Assembly (NCBI GenBank): GCA_016722515.1
Contig: JADKJE010000003.1
Span: 377,508-441,507 of the forward strand
From: Alphaproteobacteria bacterium
GTDB taxonomy: Bacteria > Pseudomonadota > Alphaproteobacteria > Rickettsiales > JADKJE01
Length of the DNA: 64,000 nucleotides
Reading direction: 5' to 3'
This document shows positions 8,421-17,041 of this stretch, piece by piece. Each line of letters opens with the position of its first letter. The first letter of the stretch is position 1. Position numbers and translations under genes: made by a program. A model generated the notes under the pieces. It made no database searches, had not been told where the DNA came from, and was given only the letters and a program-made list of their open reading frames with translations.

Positions 8421-8914
8421 GTGTACAAGGACAAAAGCTTCAGGAATTTGCAAGTCATATCCGTCTCCAAAGGGCATTGGATACAGGATCGGTTAATGAT
8501 TTGAATGCAATTTTAAAGACAAATCCAGATATTCTGTCAAAAGAAATTAAATGGTTACCTCATGGTATCAAGGAGGAGCTGCCTGCCCCCATGACAGTAG
8601 AGCGCTATGTGGAGCTGAAAGAACTTTCTCAAGAGATTAAAAATGTCATTAATCCAGCAATACAAAAATTAGAAATAGAACCTATCGGGTCAGGACAAAC
8701 TTCAAATGCTTCGTTAGCAAGCATCAATTCCAACGTGACGTTAGATTTAAGCCAGGTGGGGCCTTATACCAAAAAATATGTTACATCTAAGCCATCCCAA
8801 GAAAACAGAAACATCACACCTCCAACTCCAGGAGCAGGAGAAGAAAAGAAATGGGTGGATAAGTCAAAGGGAAAATCTGGTGCGAATGAGAAAGGAAGTC
8901 CACCTCTACATTGA
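8405..8914 (+). CDS. C-terminal part of the frameshifted kinase-like gene
   Basis: This 169-codon frame overlaps the end of the kinase-like frame. Reading it upstream of its first ATG gives a sensible continuation from about 8383, so it is probably the C-terminal third of that protein. It is helical at first (KLQEFASHIRLQRALDTGS). Its last 60 residues are a low-complexity Ser/Pro/Lys/Gly tail (PPTPGAGEEKKW, KSKGKSG). It has no independent ribosome binding site. It ends overlapping the convergent gene by 9 bases. Confidence 0.5.
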   Translation: MCQQVSVQGQKLQEFASHIRLQRALDTGSVNDLNAILKTNPDILSKEIKWLPHGIKEELPAPMTVERYVELKELSQEIKNVINPAIQKLEIEPIGSGQTSNASLASINSNVTLDLSQVGPYTKKYVTSKPSQENRNITPPTPGAGEEKKWVDKSKGKSGANEKGSPPLH

Positions 8915-9400
8915 CATGTATTGTCTGTTGCTTGTCTGTGCACCGACCCTGTTTGAAAAGCCGAGCGATCGTTGATCGGCCTCATGATGATTGCGATGCC
9001 ATTCATCAATGCATCTCAACAACACTTCACCAAATTCTTTCTTCTCCGCCTGTGTTATCGCCCCTTGTGTTTTCTTATTTAAACGGGGATCATGGACCTT
9101 AAGCACATCGGTAAGATCGGTGTCTAATACGTTACCATGTAAAGCCCTATGGATCTTTTTAAAATTTTCTCGGATGACAGAGTGCCCTTCCCCTCGATAC
9201 GTTCCTTCAAGCCGGTGGCTGAACGCTTCGGTATCGGGTTTCTTGAGATGTTTGACTACATTTAAACAAGCCTCTTTGCTGAGGGGAGTAACGGAAGCCT
9301 GCCATAAATTATTAAGAAATCGTTCAACGTAAACGCCAAAGCCATCATGGATAATGCTTTGCTGATCTGAATTGAATATGGTATTTTCGCCATCGGGCAT
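8906..9400 (-). CDS. Hypothetical protein
   Basis: The gene encodes a 164-residue soluble protein with a mixed helical composition and many His, Lys and Glu residues. I see no recognised motif. A GAG five bases before the ATG is an adequate ribosome binding site. It is convergent with the kinase-like gene, with a 9-base overlap, and is followed upstream by umuC on the same strand 79 bases away. Confidence 0.55.
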   Translation of the reverse strand: MPDGENTIFNSDQQSIIHDGFGVYVERFLNNLWQASVTPLSKEACLNVVKHLKKPDTEAFSHRLEGTYRGEGHSVIRENFKKIHRALHGNVLDTDLTDVLKVHDPRLNKKTQGAITQAEKKEFGEVLLRCIDEWHRNHHEADQRSLGFSNRVGAQTSNRQYMSM

Positions 9401-9478
9401 AAAGACTCTTAGTGATGTGATTGAATATGGACTATAACCTATTGTAGTATAATCAATAAATAATATTTATCCAGCATT

Positions 9479-10732
9479 TTAATTCACCGATGGTAGTTCA
9501 TCCCAACGGGTGGTGTAGCGGGGGCTTTGGCTGTCTTGCCTCGCCCGCCAGTTTTTTTTAAAACCGGTAGCTAGAAAATGGATTGTTTTCTTACCAAACC
9601 GGCGATTGAGACCATCCATAACGGGCATGAGCTGGCTGTGCTTTGAATCGGTTGGAGGAGCAAACAGATTATACTGTAAAGAAGCTGCATCCACTAAATC
9701 CAGAAGCACAACCCCTGCTTTTTGATAGCGGTATCCTTTGAGGTATAAATGGCGCACCATCTGCTTCGCCATACTGATAAGATCAGGGGTATAGTCGGTA
9801 GCAATAGGAAGAGGCCACATCACTCCTTTGGCATAGGATTTATCCGTTGTTTGAAAGTGATTGGTCCGAATATACACATACATGGCACCTGTAATGCTTT
9901 GCTGGCTGCGTAGCCGCATAGCAGCGCTGGTGACATAACAGGCGATTGCCTCCTCCAACTCATGGCACTCTGTGACGGGTTTTCCAAACGAGCGGCTGGC
10001 CATAATTTGCTTTTTAGGCTCAATTTCTTCCAGCCCCAGGCAGCTGATGCCGCGTAATTCATCGACAATCCGCAAACCAACGACAGACAGGCAGCTCCGG
10101 ATAATGTTACGGTTGGCATCACGTAAATCTTTGGCGGTATAAATACCCATGGCTTCGAGTTTTTTAGAAAGCTTAGAGCCGATACCCCAAATATCACCTA
10201 CAGGAAAGCCGCTCAGGATGCGTTCTTGCAGGCTGGGACTGGAGAGATCAAAGACTCCAGAGACCGTATATTTTTTGGCAATCATATTGGCTATTTTGCA
10301 AAGAACCTTGGTCGGGGCAATGCCGATACTTACGGGAATGCCTGTCCAGTCCTTCACCTGCTCACGCAAGGTTTGGCAAAAGGTTTCATGATCGCTGGTT
10401 GGGATCGTTGCTAAATGAAGGAAAGCCTCATCAATGGAATAGATTTCATGATCGGGTGCTACCTTCCCTATAATCGACATAACCCGCGCTGACATATCGC
10501 CGTATAACTCAAAATTACTGGAAAACACTTCAACCTGGTGCTTCTGGCATTGTTCACGCACTTTAAAAAATGGTGCTCCCATCGCAATACCAAGATCTTT
10601 TACTTCCTTAGACCGTGAAATCACGCAACCATCATTGTTGGATAGCACCAACACCGGCCTGTTCCACAGGTGTGGAGCAAAGACGCGTTCGCACGAGACG
10701 AAAAAATTATTACAGTCGAGTAAGGCAAACAT
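9479..10732 (-). CDS. umuC: DNA polymerase V catalytic subunit UmuC
   Basis: This 417-residue Y-family polymerase is full length for UmuC. Metal-binding residues are in the same positions as in E. coli UmuC: D6 in LLDCNNFF and D101-E102 in SIDEAFL. The palm, the thumb helix-hairpin-helix (IWGIGSKLSKKLEAMGI) and the little-finger region (MASRSFGKPV) are all present. UmuC copies across lesions when bound to processed UmuD and RecA. No umuD gene is adjacent, although the two normally form an operon. The only other possible upstream reading frame is on the opposite strand and overlaps parC. A conspicuous palindrome sits just upstream of the start and probably controls it. Confidence 0.93.
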   Translation of the reverse strand: MFALLDCNNFFVSCERVFAPHLWNRPVLVLSNNDGCVISRSKEVKDLGIAMGAPFFKVREQCQKHQVEVFSSNFELYGDMSARVMSIIGKVAPDHEIYSIDEAFLHLATIPTSDHETFCQTLREQVKDWTGIPVSIGIAPTKVLCKIANMIAKKYTVSGVFDLSSPSLQERILSGFPVGDIWGIGSKLSKKLEAMGIYTAKDLRDANRNIIRSCLSVVGLRIVDELRGISCLGLEEIEPKKQIMASRSFGKPVTECHELEEAIACYVTSAAMRLRSQQSITGAMYVYIRTNHFQTTDKSYAKGVMWPLPIATDYTPDLISMAKQMVRHLYLKGYRYQKAGVVLLDLVDAASLQYNLFAPPTDSKHSQLMPVMDGLNRRFGKKTIHFLATGFKKNWRARQDSQSPRYTTRWDELPSVN

Positions 10733-10747
10733 GATCGTGACTCCACG

Positions 10748-10771
10748 TTTGATTAGTGTACTCTAATCAAA
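10748..10771. promoter_or_regulatory. Palindromic operator upstream of umuC
   Basis: Two 9-base arms, TTTGATTAG and CTAATCAAA, are perfect inverted repeats around the centre TGTACT, which is itself nearly palindromic (22 of 24 positions pair). It ends 15 bases before the umuC ATG on the minus strand, overlapping where the promoter should be. It does not match the gammaproteobacterial (CTGT-N8-ACAG) or alphaproteobacterial (GTTC-N7-GTTC) LexA boxes. I infer an operator for an SOS or phage-type repressor of another class. Confidence 0.55.
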
Positions 10772-10929
10772 TATGGATGTCAAAGCTGTTAAAATTTTAT
10801 TCCAGCAGGTGCCTGCACTTTTATGCCACGGATCCGTCAACACCATAGCAAATGCGGCAGATGTTTTTTCTTTATGCGTTTTATTAGGATGCAAAGAACC
10901 TCCCAGTCTTAAGCCAGAGATCGCATCGT

Positions 10930-13149
10930 TTAAAACTTGTTATCGCGAGGAAAACCAACTGGAGGCATGCGTCCTTGTGTGCCGCGTTTACCAAACCAGG
11001 CGGTAAGGTCGGTTTCTGTACGGGTGCGGTCACCGAGACGCCAGCTTAAGCCATTTTCTACATTAAAGCTAATCATATCACTTAAATGTGCTTGTTTATA
11101 TTGCTGGAGTTTAACCCCCTGGCCGCGTTTCATTTCTGGTAATTCAGCTGTTTCAAAAATTAGCATTTTACGGTTAGTGCCAATAACCGCAATACGGTTA
11201 CCTTCTAATGGGCGTGCAACCAATGCGCGGTCGCCTTCGCCCAGAACCAGAATCTGCTTACCATTTTTCGTTTGTGCCAGCAACTCAGTCGCAGGCACTA
11301 CAAATCCTTTTCCACCTTCTGAGGCTACCATTACTTTCATATCTTCCTGATAAGGGAACATGCTGATAGGCACTTCTGTATCGGGGATATCGACCAATAA
11401 TCGTAATGGTTCGCCATAGCCCTTGCCTTTTTGAATACGGTCACACTGGATCGTGTGGAACCGCCCATCACTCGAAAAGACTAACAAATAATCAGTGGTA
11501 TAGGTTTTGACCACAAAACATTCCTGGTCACCTTCCTTATATTTAATATCATTGGTATCTGCAGAATGTCCTTTGATAGCGCGAATCCAACCTTTCTCTG
11601 AATAGAGAATGGTAATGGCTTCTTTTTCAACAAAAGCTTCAATGGATAAAACTTTATCTCCTGTTGGAGCTTCGGCAAAAATAGTCCGGCGTTTGCCAAG
11701 CTCGGTATTGGAACCAAAGGTATCGCGAAGTTTTTTGGTCTCTTTGGTAATCATCTGCCAGCGCAGGGCTTCGTCACCTAATAATGTGATCAATGAGTCC
11801 TTTTCAGCAGAAAGCGCGTCATGCTCGCGGCGGATTTCCATTTCCTCTAATTTTTTCAAGGAACGCAGGCGCATATTCAAAATGGCTTCTACCTGGACAT
11901 CGGAAAGCCCCCATTTGGCCATCATCACTTGTTTGGGTTCTTCTTCCTCACGGATAATGCGAATAACTTCATCCAGATTAAGATAAGCGATCAGCAATCC
12001 ACCCAACACTTCCAGGCGGTGGTCAATATGGCGTAGACGGTTATTGGCTTTGCGCACCAGCACATTCATGCGGTGGTCGAGATATTCCTGTAGCACTTCC
12101 CTTAAATCCATCACCCGTGGCACACCATCTGAACCCAACACGTTCATGTTGAGGTTAAAGCGGTTTTCAAGTTCCGTTAGTTTGAATACCGATTCCATCA
12201 GCATCTGTGGATCAACCGAGCGGCTGCGTGGTTCTAAAATGATACGGATTTTATCGGAGGATTCATCACGGATATTGCCAAGCAAACTTAATCTTTTAGC
12301 TTTAAAGAGCGAAGCAAGCTTTTCAATTAAACGGGATTTTTGAACCTGATAGGGGATTTCGGTAATAACAATCTGGTATAGGCCGTGGCTTAATTCTTCT
12401 TTTTCCCATTGGGCGCGGACGCGGATAGACCCCCTGCCCGATTCATACACTTTAATCAGTGCATCATGCGATTCGACAATTACGCCACCTGTTGGAAAAT
12501 CAGGCCCTTTAACAATGCCAACCAATGTTTCAATTGAAGCAGCAGGATGTTTAATTAAATGAATCAGCGCATCTGCCAGCTCGGCTACGTTATGCGGAGG
12601 AATCGACGTTGCCATTCCCACGGCAATCCCTTCCGAACCATTTGCCAATAAATTAGGAAAACCAGCAGGCAGCAATACGGGTTCTTGTTCCGAACCATCG
12701 TAAGTATCACGGAAATCAACGGTATCTTCTTCAATGCTATCAAGCATAGCCATGGCTACTTCCGTAAGGCGTGCCTCGGTATAACGCATGGCGGCTGCAT
12801 TGTCACCATCAATTGAGCCAAAGTTGCCCTGGCCTTCAACCAGTGGATAACGAACCGAGAAACTTTGCGCTAACCTAACCATGGTATCGTACACAGCAAC
12901 GTCACCATGCGGATGGTATTTACCGATGACGTCACCGACCACACGTGCGCATTTCTTAAAGCCGCTATCAGGTTTAAGTTTAAGTTGGAGCATGGCGTAA
13001 AGTAGCCTGCGGTGAACTGGTTTTAGTCCATCCCGAACATCTGGTAATGAGCGTGACATAATCGTAGACATGGCATAAGAAAGATAACGCTCACTCAGCG
13101 CATCAGTAAAGGCGACGGGCTGAATATTCTCGATAGCTGGTTCGGTCAT
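10930..13149 (-). CDS. parC: DNA topoisomerase IV subunit A
   Basis: The 739-residue protein has the full GyrA/ParC layout. The winged-helix breakage domain includes VGDVIGKYHPHGDVAVYD, and the active-site Tyr123 is in AAAMRYTEAR. A long coiled-coil tower and a C-terminal beta-propeller with several blades follow. The length and the lack of a GyrA box favour ParC over GyrA. ParC with ParE decatenates daughter chromosomes after replication. The residue equivalent to the quinolone-target Ser80 of E. coli ParC is Val84. The gene stands alone; parE is not in the window. Confidence 0.93.
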   Translation of the reverse strand: MTEPAIENIQPVAFTDALSERYLSYAMSTIMSRSLPDVRDGLKPVHRRLLYAMLQLKLKPDSGFKKCARVVGDVIGKYHPHGDVAVYDTMVRLAQSFSVRYPLVEGQGNFGSIDGDNAAAMRYTEARLTEVAMAMLDSIEEDTVDFRDTYDGSEQEPVLLPAGFPNLLANGSEGIAVGMATSIPPHNVAELADALIHLIKHPAASIETLVGIVKGPDFPTGGVIVESHDALIKVYESGRGSIRVRAQWEKEELSHGLYQIVITEIPYQVQKSRLIEKLASLFKAKRLSLLGNIRDESSDKIRIILEPRSRSVDPQMLMESVFKLTELENRFNLNMNVLGSDGVPRVMDLREVLQEYLDHRMNVLVRKANNRLRHIDHRLEVLGGLLIAYLNLDEVIRIIREEEEPKQVMMAKWGLSDVQVEAILNMRLRSLKKLEEMEIRREHDALSAEKDSLITLLGDEALRWQMITKETKKLRDTFGSNTELGKRRTIFAEAPTGDKVLSIEAFVEKEAITILYSEKGWIRAIKGHSADTNDIKYKEGDQECFVVKTYTTDYLLVFSSDGRFHTIQCDRIQKGKGYGEPLRLLVDIPDTEVPISMFPYQEDMKVMVASEGGKGFVVPATELLAQTKNGKQILVLGEGDRALVARPLEGNRIAVIGTNRKMLIFETAELPEMKRGQGVKLQQYKQAHLSDMISFNVENGLSWRLGDRTRTETDLTAWFGKRGTQGRMPPVGFPRDNKF

Positions 13150-13344
13150 AATGGCTCAATAGTCTAATAATGGAAATGTAAGGATTGAAACCCCATTATC
13201 CACGAATTTCTTACCAAAGACAAGGTTAGAAAACATATTTTCATAAGCCTAAGCACCAGGGTCATAAAATTCAGAGATTTTGTCTGGTATTTAACATTGT
13301 TGTTTGAATAAAATTGAATCTATATAAATTCTATAGGAATTGTG

Positions 13345-13373
13345 TTGACAAGCACGAAGGGGCCTTTTATACT
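13345..13373 (+). promoter_or_regulatory. Sigma-70-type promoter
   Basis: TTGACA at 13345-13350 and TATACT at 13368-13373 are separated by exactly 17 bases, close to the sigma-70 consensus. The promoter lies inside the longest open frame of the next gene. This rules out the start at 13342 and supports the GTG start at 13420. Confidence 0.75.
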
Positions 13374-13419
13374 CTATCTATCTGGTATAGATTTAACCAT
13401 AAGACGAAAGAGGCTTCAC

Positions 13420-14112
13420 GTGACAGACATTATTATTGGTATCACCACACCAAATGTACGCACTGAAAATGCAATCCGTAAATGGGGGGCAACACCTCTT
13501 ATTATCGATTCTGCATCGCTTATTGCTGGTCAAGCCTTACATGGTATCATTATCCCAGGAAACCGCTATGACGTCCCTCCTCGCTTATATGGTCAGGAAA
13601 TTCATCCTCAGACCCAATTAGATGTCTCAACTGAGCGCCTCGATTTTGAAATCGCTGTTATCAACCATGCGTATAAGCAGCAGATACCTCTGCTTGCTAT
13701 TTGTGGGGGAGCTCAATTATTGAATGTGGTCTTAGGTGGAACCCTCATACAGCATATACCTGATATTAAAAACGCTCAGGTTGACCATCGTCAGCCAGCG
13801 GGAACGCTTCAAGATCCTAGCCATTCCATATCTGTTTTGGAATCAAGCCGACGTTTGAGAAAGAGCGCTATTAGCAAAGCCTATGTCAATAGTGACCATC
13901 ATCAAGCCATTGACGAACTAGGCAAAGACCTTGCTGTCATTGCGGTTGCTGAAGATGGTGTGATTGAAGGTGTAGAACATATGCACCATCCATTTATGAT
14001 GGGACTGCAGTGGCATCCTGAATATTTTTCTTCAGTGCTCGATGAACCTCTTTTTGATGCTTTTGTTGATGCAGCCTTTATTGCTTCACTCTCAAAACGT
14101 TTAGCTGCTTAG
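13420..14112 (+). CDS. Class I glutamine amidotransferase-like hydrolase (peptidase C26)
   Basis: From the GTG at 13420, preceded by AGAGG six bases upstream, the product is 230 residues. It is a gamma-glutamyl-gamma-aminobutyrate hydrolase (PuuD-like) family protein. The nucleophile elbow is LLAICGGAQLLN with Cys95, and the partner residues are His199 and Glu201 in LQWHPEY. The family hydrolyses gamma-glutamyl amide bonds in polyamine breakdown or related pathways. No other polyamine genes lie nearby, so the natural substrate is unknown. The usual family motif has CRG or CGG after Ile; here it is CGG. Confidence 0.85.
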   Translation: MTDIIIGITTPNVRTENAIRKWGATPLIIDSASLIAGQALHGIIIPGNRYDVPPRLYGQEIHPQTQLDVSTERLDFEIAVINHAYKQQIPLLAICGGAQLLNVVLGGTLIQHIPDIKNAQVDHRQPAGTLQDPSHSISVLESSRRLRKSAISKAYVNSDHHQAIDELGKDLAVIAVAEDGVIEGVEHMHHPFMMGLQWHPEYFSSVLDEPLFDAFVDAAFIASLSKRLAA

Positions 14113-14129
14113 GTTGAAGTGCTAGCTTC

Positions 14130-14903
14130 TTAAAACTTTGTAATGGTGCTTTTTGTATATTGTATTGACCTGTTCCGCCAATCGGCTGTTTGCTCAGAAT
14201 GTTCATTATATCGTTGAGCAGAGCGTTTAATAAGCTCAACCGAAGATTTAGATACAGCCTTCTCTAGGTGAGACCAGTGTGTGTGTCCAGCTGAAGTTGC
14301 ATTTGATTGGTTATATAACTCTTTTGCGCTAGCATCCTTGTCTTTAGAAGGCGTGTCTTTTTTTAACCAGTCTCCTAGATATGAAATTAATGTAAAATTA
14401 TCTTGATGAAATTGTTTTTTCTGTTGGCAATAACCAACGGTCGTTCCATAACGTGCATACGAATCATTGATGGAATAGTTTTTAGTAGAAAAATGCTCAT
14501 AGATTCTGTTAAAGGCTAACGTCCGATTAATGGATAGTTGTCCCTCTAATGACTGATTGTTATTTATTAAATAAACAGTTATGTCATCCGTTTTAACATT
14601 TTTTTCCTGAAGAAACATGGTTACCAGCTCTAGGTCATCATAGTTATCACCGTTAAAATGAGCAGCAGCCGTTACATTTTTTAATCTATTTTCAATAACA
14701 AACACAGAACAGCAATATTCTAAGTTGGTAGTGAATATCATTGAAAATTGTTCAGATGGTTTATTTTCATTTAAGAATGGATTTCCCATACTAAATTCTA
14801 TACCCTTTTCATCAATAATACTTATGCCCAAATCACCAAGATGACGTCTACCTAAGCCAGCAATTGAGTTTGAAACCCAACTAAGTATATCGTTTCTTTT
14901 CAT
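14130..14903 (-). CDS. Hypothetical protein
   Basis: The start is the ATG at 14903, because the upstream in-frame ATG contains the GGAGG ribosome binding site. The 257-residue product has a beta-rich N-terminal half (ISIIDEKGIEFSMG, FSMIFTTNLEYCCSVFVIEN, VTAAAHFNG). A helical, polar C-terminal half follows (from about residue 150). There is no signal peptide or membrane helix. The VTAAAHFNG segment followed by a predicted helix and a VYLI strand faintly recalls CheD-type deamidases, but the catalytic Cys-His pair is not convincing. Function unknown. Confidence 0.6.
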   Translation of the reverse strand: MKRNDILSWVSNSIAGLGRRHLGDLGISIIDEKGIEFSMGNPFLNENKPSEQFSMIFTTNLEYCCSVFVIENRLKNVTAAAHFNGDNYDDLELVTMFLQEKNVKTDDITVYLINNNQSLEGQLSINRTLAFNRIYEHFSTKNYSINDSYARYGTTVGYCQQKKQFHQDNFTLISYLGDWLKKDTPSKDKDASAKELYNQSNATSAGHTHWSHLEKAVSKSSVELIKRSAQRYNEHSEQTADWRNRSIQYTKSTITKF

Positions 14904-15135
14904 GCGATCCTCCATATAATGCTATCTATAAAAAAATAAAATATTATTTTTTATATATAAATATATAATTATACATATAATAATTCAACTTATTTTTATA
15001 ATCATTATTATGGATATTGCGCAGACCTTTGTAAATTGTAAAAACGAGCAAAGCAAAGCAACCCGTTTAGTTCTGATACCAGCAAGATCTCAGAGGCAAA
15101 AGAGACTTTTATATATGTAAAATTATATATAATTC
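14904..15135. other. AT-rich intergenic region
   Basis: This 230-base stretch is extremely AT-rich (long runs of TATATA around 14930-14990). It separates the leftward hypothetical gene from the rightward RTX gene. Apart from the promoter at its right end I see no coding or RNA feature. Confidence 0.4.
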
Positions 15136-15164
15136 TTGTTATAGCCTAAGAAATATACTATAAT
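15136..15164 (+). promoter_or_regulatory. Sigma-70-type promoter of the RTX gene
   Basis: TTGTTA at 15136-15141 and a perfect TATAAT at 15159-15164 are spaced by 17 bases. This would give the RTX gene a 5' leader of about 105 bases. The leader contains two near-repeats (CATACCTACATAAAGATCA and CACCCAGATGTAAAGATCA). Confidence 0.7.
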
Positions 15165-15276
15165 TGCGCGACCCAGGATGAAAATCACCCAGATGTAAAG
15201 ATCATACCTACATAAAGATCAACCGGAGATAAAAACTTAATTCTAAATTCAATAGTAATATTTAATAGGAGAGAAT

Positions 15277-16845
15277 GTGTTTAAGAAAAAGCCAAGCAAT
15301 AGTTCAAACAGTGGTTCAAACCATAATTCGAATCATAACTCAAATCATAACTCAAATAGCCATTCAAGTAACGAATCTGCTGACCAGAGCTCAACCACAA
15401 CGAACACAGTAACCAGTGCGGACAATTCTGCGACCGGTTATCGTACGGTTAATCTAGATAAACATATTACTATGATTGGTGACAGTGGGCATTTGCCTAC
15501 ATCAAAAGGTTATATTGATGTAAATGATCTAAAAAAACATCCCGAAATTCACCATCTCAGTGACCTTCCTCTTCACAACGGTAATTATACCTGGACGCAA
15601 AATGATACGATACGCGGTACAGATGTAACCGATGTCATCAAGGGAGCTACAGGTGACGACTCCCTGACTGGAAATGGTGGCGACGATTCCTTGTATGGCG
15701 GAGACGGAAATGACATTCTAAATGGTAATGTTGGAAATGATTATCTATCCGGTGGTAAGGGGAATGATACCCTGATTGGTGGAGCTGGTGCTGATCTACT
15801 AAAAGGAGGAGATGGAAATGATGTGTTTGCGTTTTCGTCTGCTGTGGATGCAACAACAAAATCAGAGGATAAGATTAAAGATTTTACCCATGGAGTTGAT
15901 AAAATAGATTTATCTGAAACGCATATTTCGTCATTTGCTGATCTACATATCGCTGATAAATCGGGTACTGCTGTGATTACCGATAGCGCAAATGATTTTA
16001 AACTGACTGTCACTCATACTGGCACATTAGATGCAAGAGACTTCATATTCCATACAACCCCACAACCCAATCCGGATCCTACGGCAACGACTGGTGATGA
16101 TCATCTTTCAAGTGTCGGTCATACAAGTATCGATCTTCTTGCGGGAAATGATACTTATACCAGTGCAGTTGGTACGGACATGATTACGGGTAATGATGGT
16201 AATGATTTTATTACCTCAAGTGCTGGCGGTGATACCATCAATGGCAATAAAGGCGGAGACACGCTTGTTGGTTCTGGAGCTATTGCAGACTTCACGCGTG
16301 GCGGTCAAGATAATGACTTAATCAACTATTCACAGTCAACGGCACATAACGTGTTATTCGGCGATATGGGCAGTGACACTATTATGGCTGGATCAGGCAA
16401 TGATACGGTTTTTGGCGGTGATGGCGAAGATGTGTTGATGGGTGGTAGTGGTCATAACCTTATCCAAGGCGATGCTGGCAATGATTTTATGCTTGGCGGC
16501 GCTGGTAATGATACATTATTGGGCCAGACAGGCAATGATACCATCATTGGTGGAGCAGGTGCCGACAATTTAACTGGTGGTGAGGGAAATGATCTATTTA
16601 TCTTTAATGCAACAACCGACTCAACCACTACAGCTTCAGACATTATTCACTTTGTTCATGGTGAAGATAAAATTGATTTGTCACATTTTAGTGAGCAATT
16701 GAGTTTTAGTGATCTTACCTTTGTTACAGAAAATGGTGTAACAACAGTTACGGACACGCATTCAAACTTCTCGTTTAAAGTGGAGCATACAGCAGCAGCG
16801 GCTACAACAGCTTCTGTACTGGATAGCTCAGATTTCATTTTCTAG
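15277..16845 (+). CDS. RTX-type calcium-binding repeat protein
   Basis: The start is the GTG at 15277 with AGGAG in front; the ATG two bases earlier opens another, short frame. The 522-residue product starts with a short basic segment and a low-complexity Asn/Ser/His tract (about 8-35, with repeated NHNS). Hemolysin-type nonapeptide repeats of the GGxGxDxLx form lie at about 125-185 and 295-450. Each repeat block is followed by a homologous tail (EDKIKDFTHGVDKIDLS and SDIIHFVHGEDKIDLS) ending in DFIF. The protein is therefore an internal duplication, and its very C-terminus is DSSDFIF. Such repeats fold on binding Ca2+ outside the cell, and the C-terminal signal fits type I secretion. No secretion genes are nearby and no enzymatic domain is seen. 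Confidence 0.88.
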   Translation: MFKKKPSNSSNSGSNHNSNHNSNHNSNSHSSNESADQSSTTTNTVTSADNSATGYRTVNLDKHITMIGDSGHLPTSKGYIDVNDLKKHPEIHHLSDLPLHNGNYTWTQNDTIRGTDVTDVIKGATGDDSLTGNGGDDSLYGGDGNDILNGNVGNDYLSGGKGNDTLIGGAGADLLKGGDGNDVFAFSSAVDATTKSEDKIKDFTHGVDKIDLSETHISSFADLHIADKSGTAVITDSANDFKLTVTHTGTLDARDFIFHTTPQPNPDPTATTGDDHLSSVGHTSIDLLAGNDTYTSAVGTDMITGNDGNDFITSSAGGDTINGNKGGDTLVGSGAIADFTRGGQDNDLINYSQSTAHNVLFGDMGSDTIMAGSGNDTVFGGDGEDVLMGGSGHNLIQGDAGNDFMLGGAGNDTLLGQTGNDTIIGGAGADNLTGGEGNDLFIFNATTDSTTTASDIIHFVHGEDKIDLSHFSEQLSFSDLTFVTENGVTTVTDTHSNFSFKVEHTAAAATTASVLDSSDFIF

Positions 16846-16870
16846 GGCATTCATCAGACGTGTTGAAAAG

Positions 16871-16893
16871 GGCTCCTTCGGGAGCCTTTTTTT
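16871..16893 (+). terminator. Rho-independent terminator of the RTX gene
   Basis: A 6-bp GC-rich stem (GGCTCC / GGAGCC) with a UUCG-type tetraloop is followed by seven T residues, 26 bases after the RTX stop codon. Confidence 0.9.
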
Positions 16894-17041
16894 GAGCTCT
16901 CTCCCTTACACTTCAAGAATTGCGATTATGGCCAAAAGCCGACGCGCAACATCCCCATTCTTGAAGCGTGTTAGATCAGACAACCCTGTGTTTAATTAGC
17001 AATTTACTTGCCAGTCCTATCAAATAGATTATCCTGCTGGT

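Noticed and set aside
10773..11006. 77-codon plus-strand frame between umuC and parC, considered as a possible umuD
   Set aside because: It overlaps the parC 3' end on the other strand and shows neither the cleavage site nor the Ser-Lys pair of UmuD.
10930..13149. GyrA instead of ParC
   Set aside because: The length is short for GyrA, the GyrA box of the C-terminal domain is absent and the N-terminal sequence is ParC-like.
13342..13419. Longer N-terminus for the C26 hydrolase
   Set aside because: A near-consensus promoter (13345-13373) lies inside it and a ribosome binding site precedes the GTG at 13420.
14130..14903. CheD-like glutamine deamidase
   Set aside because: Only a short segment is similar and the catalytic Cys-His pair is not in place.
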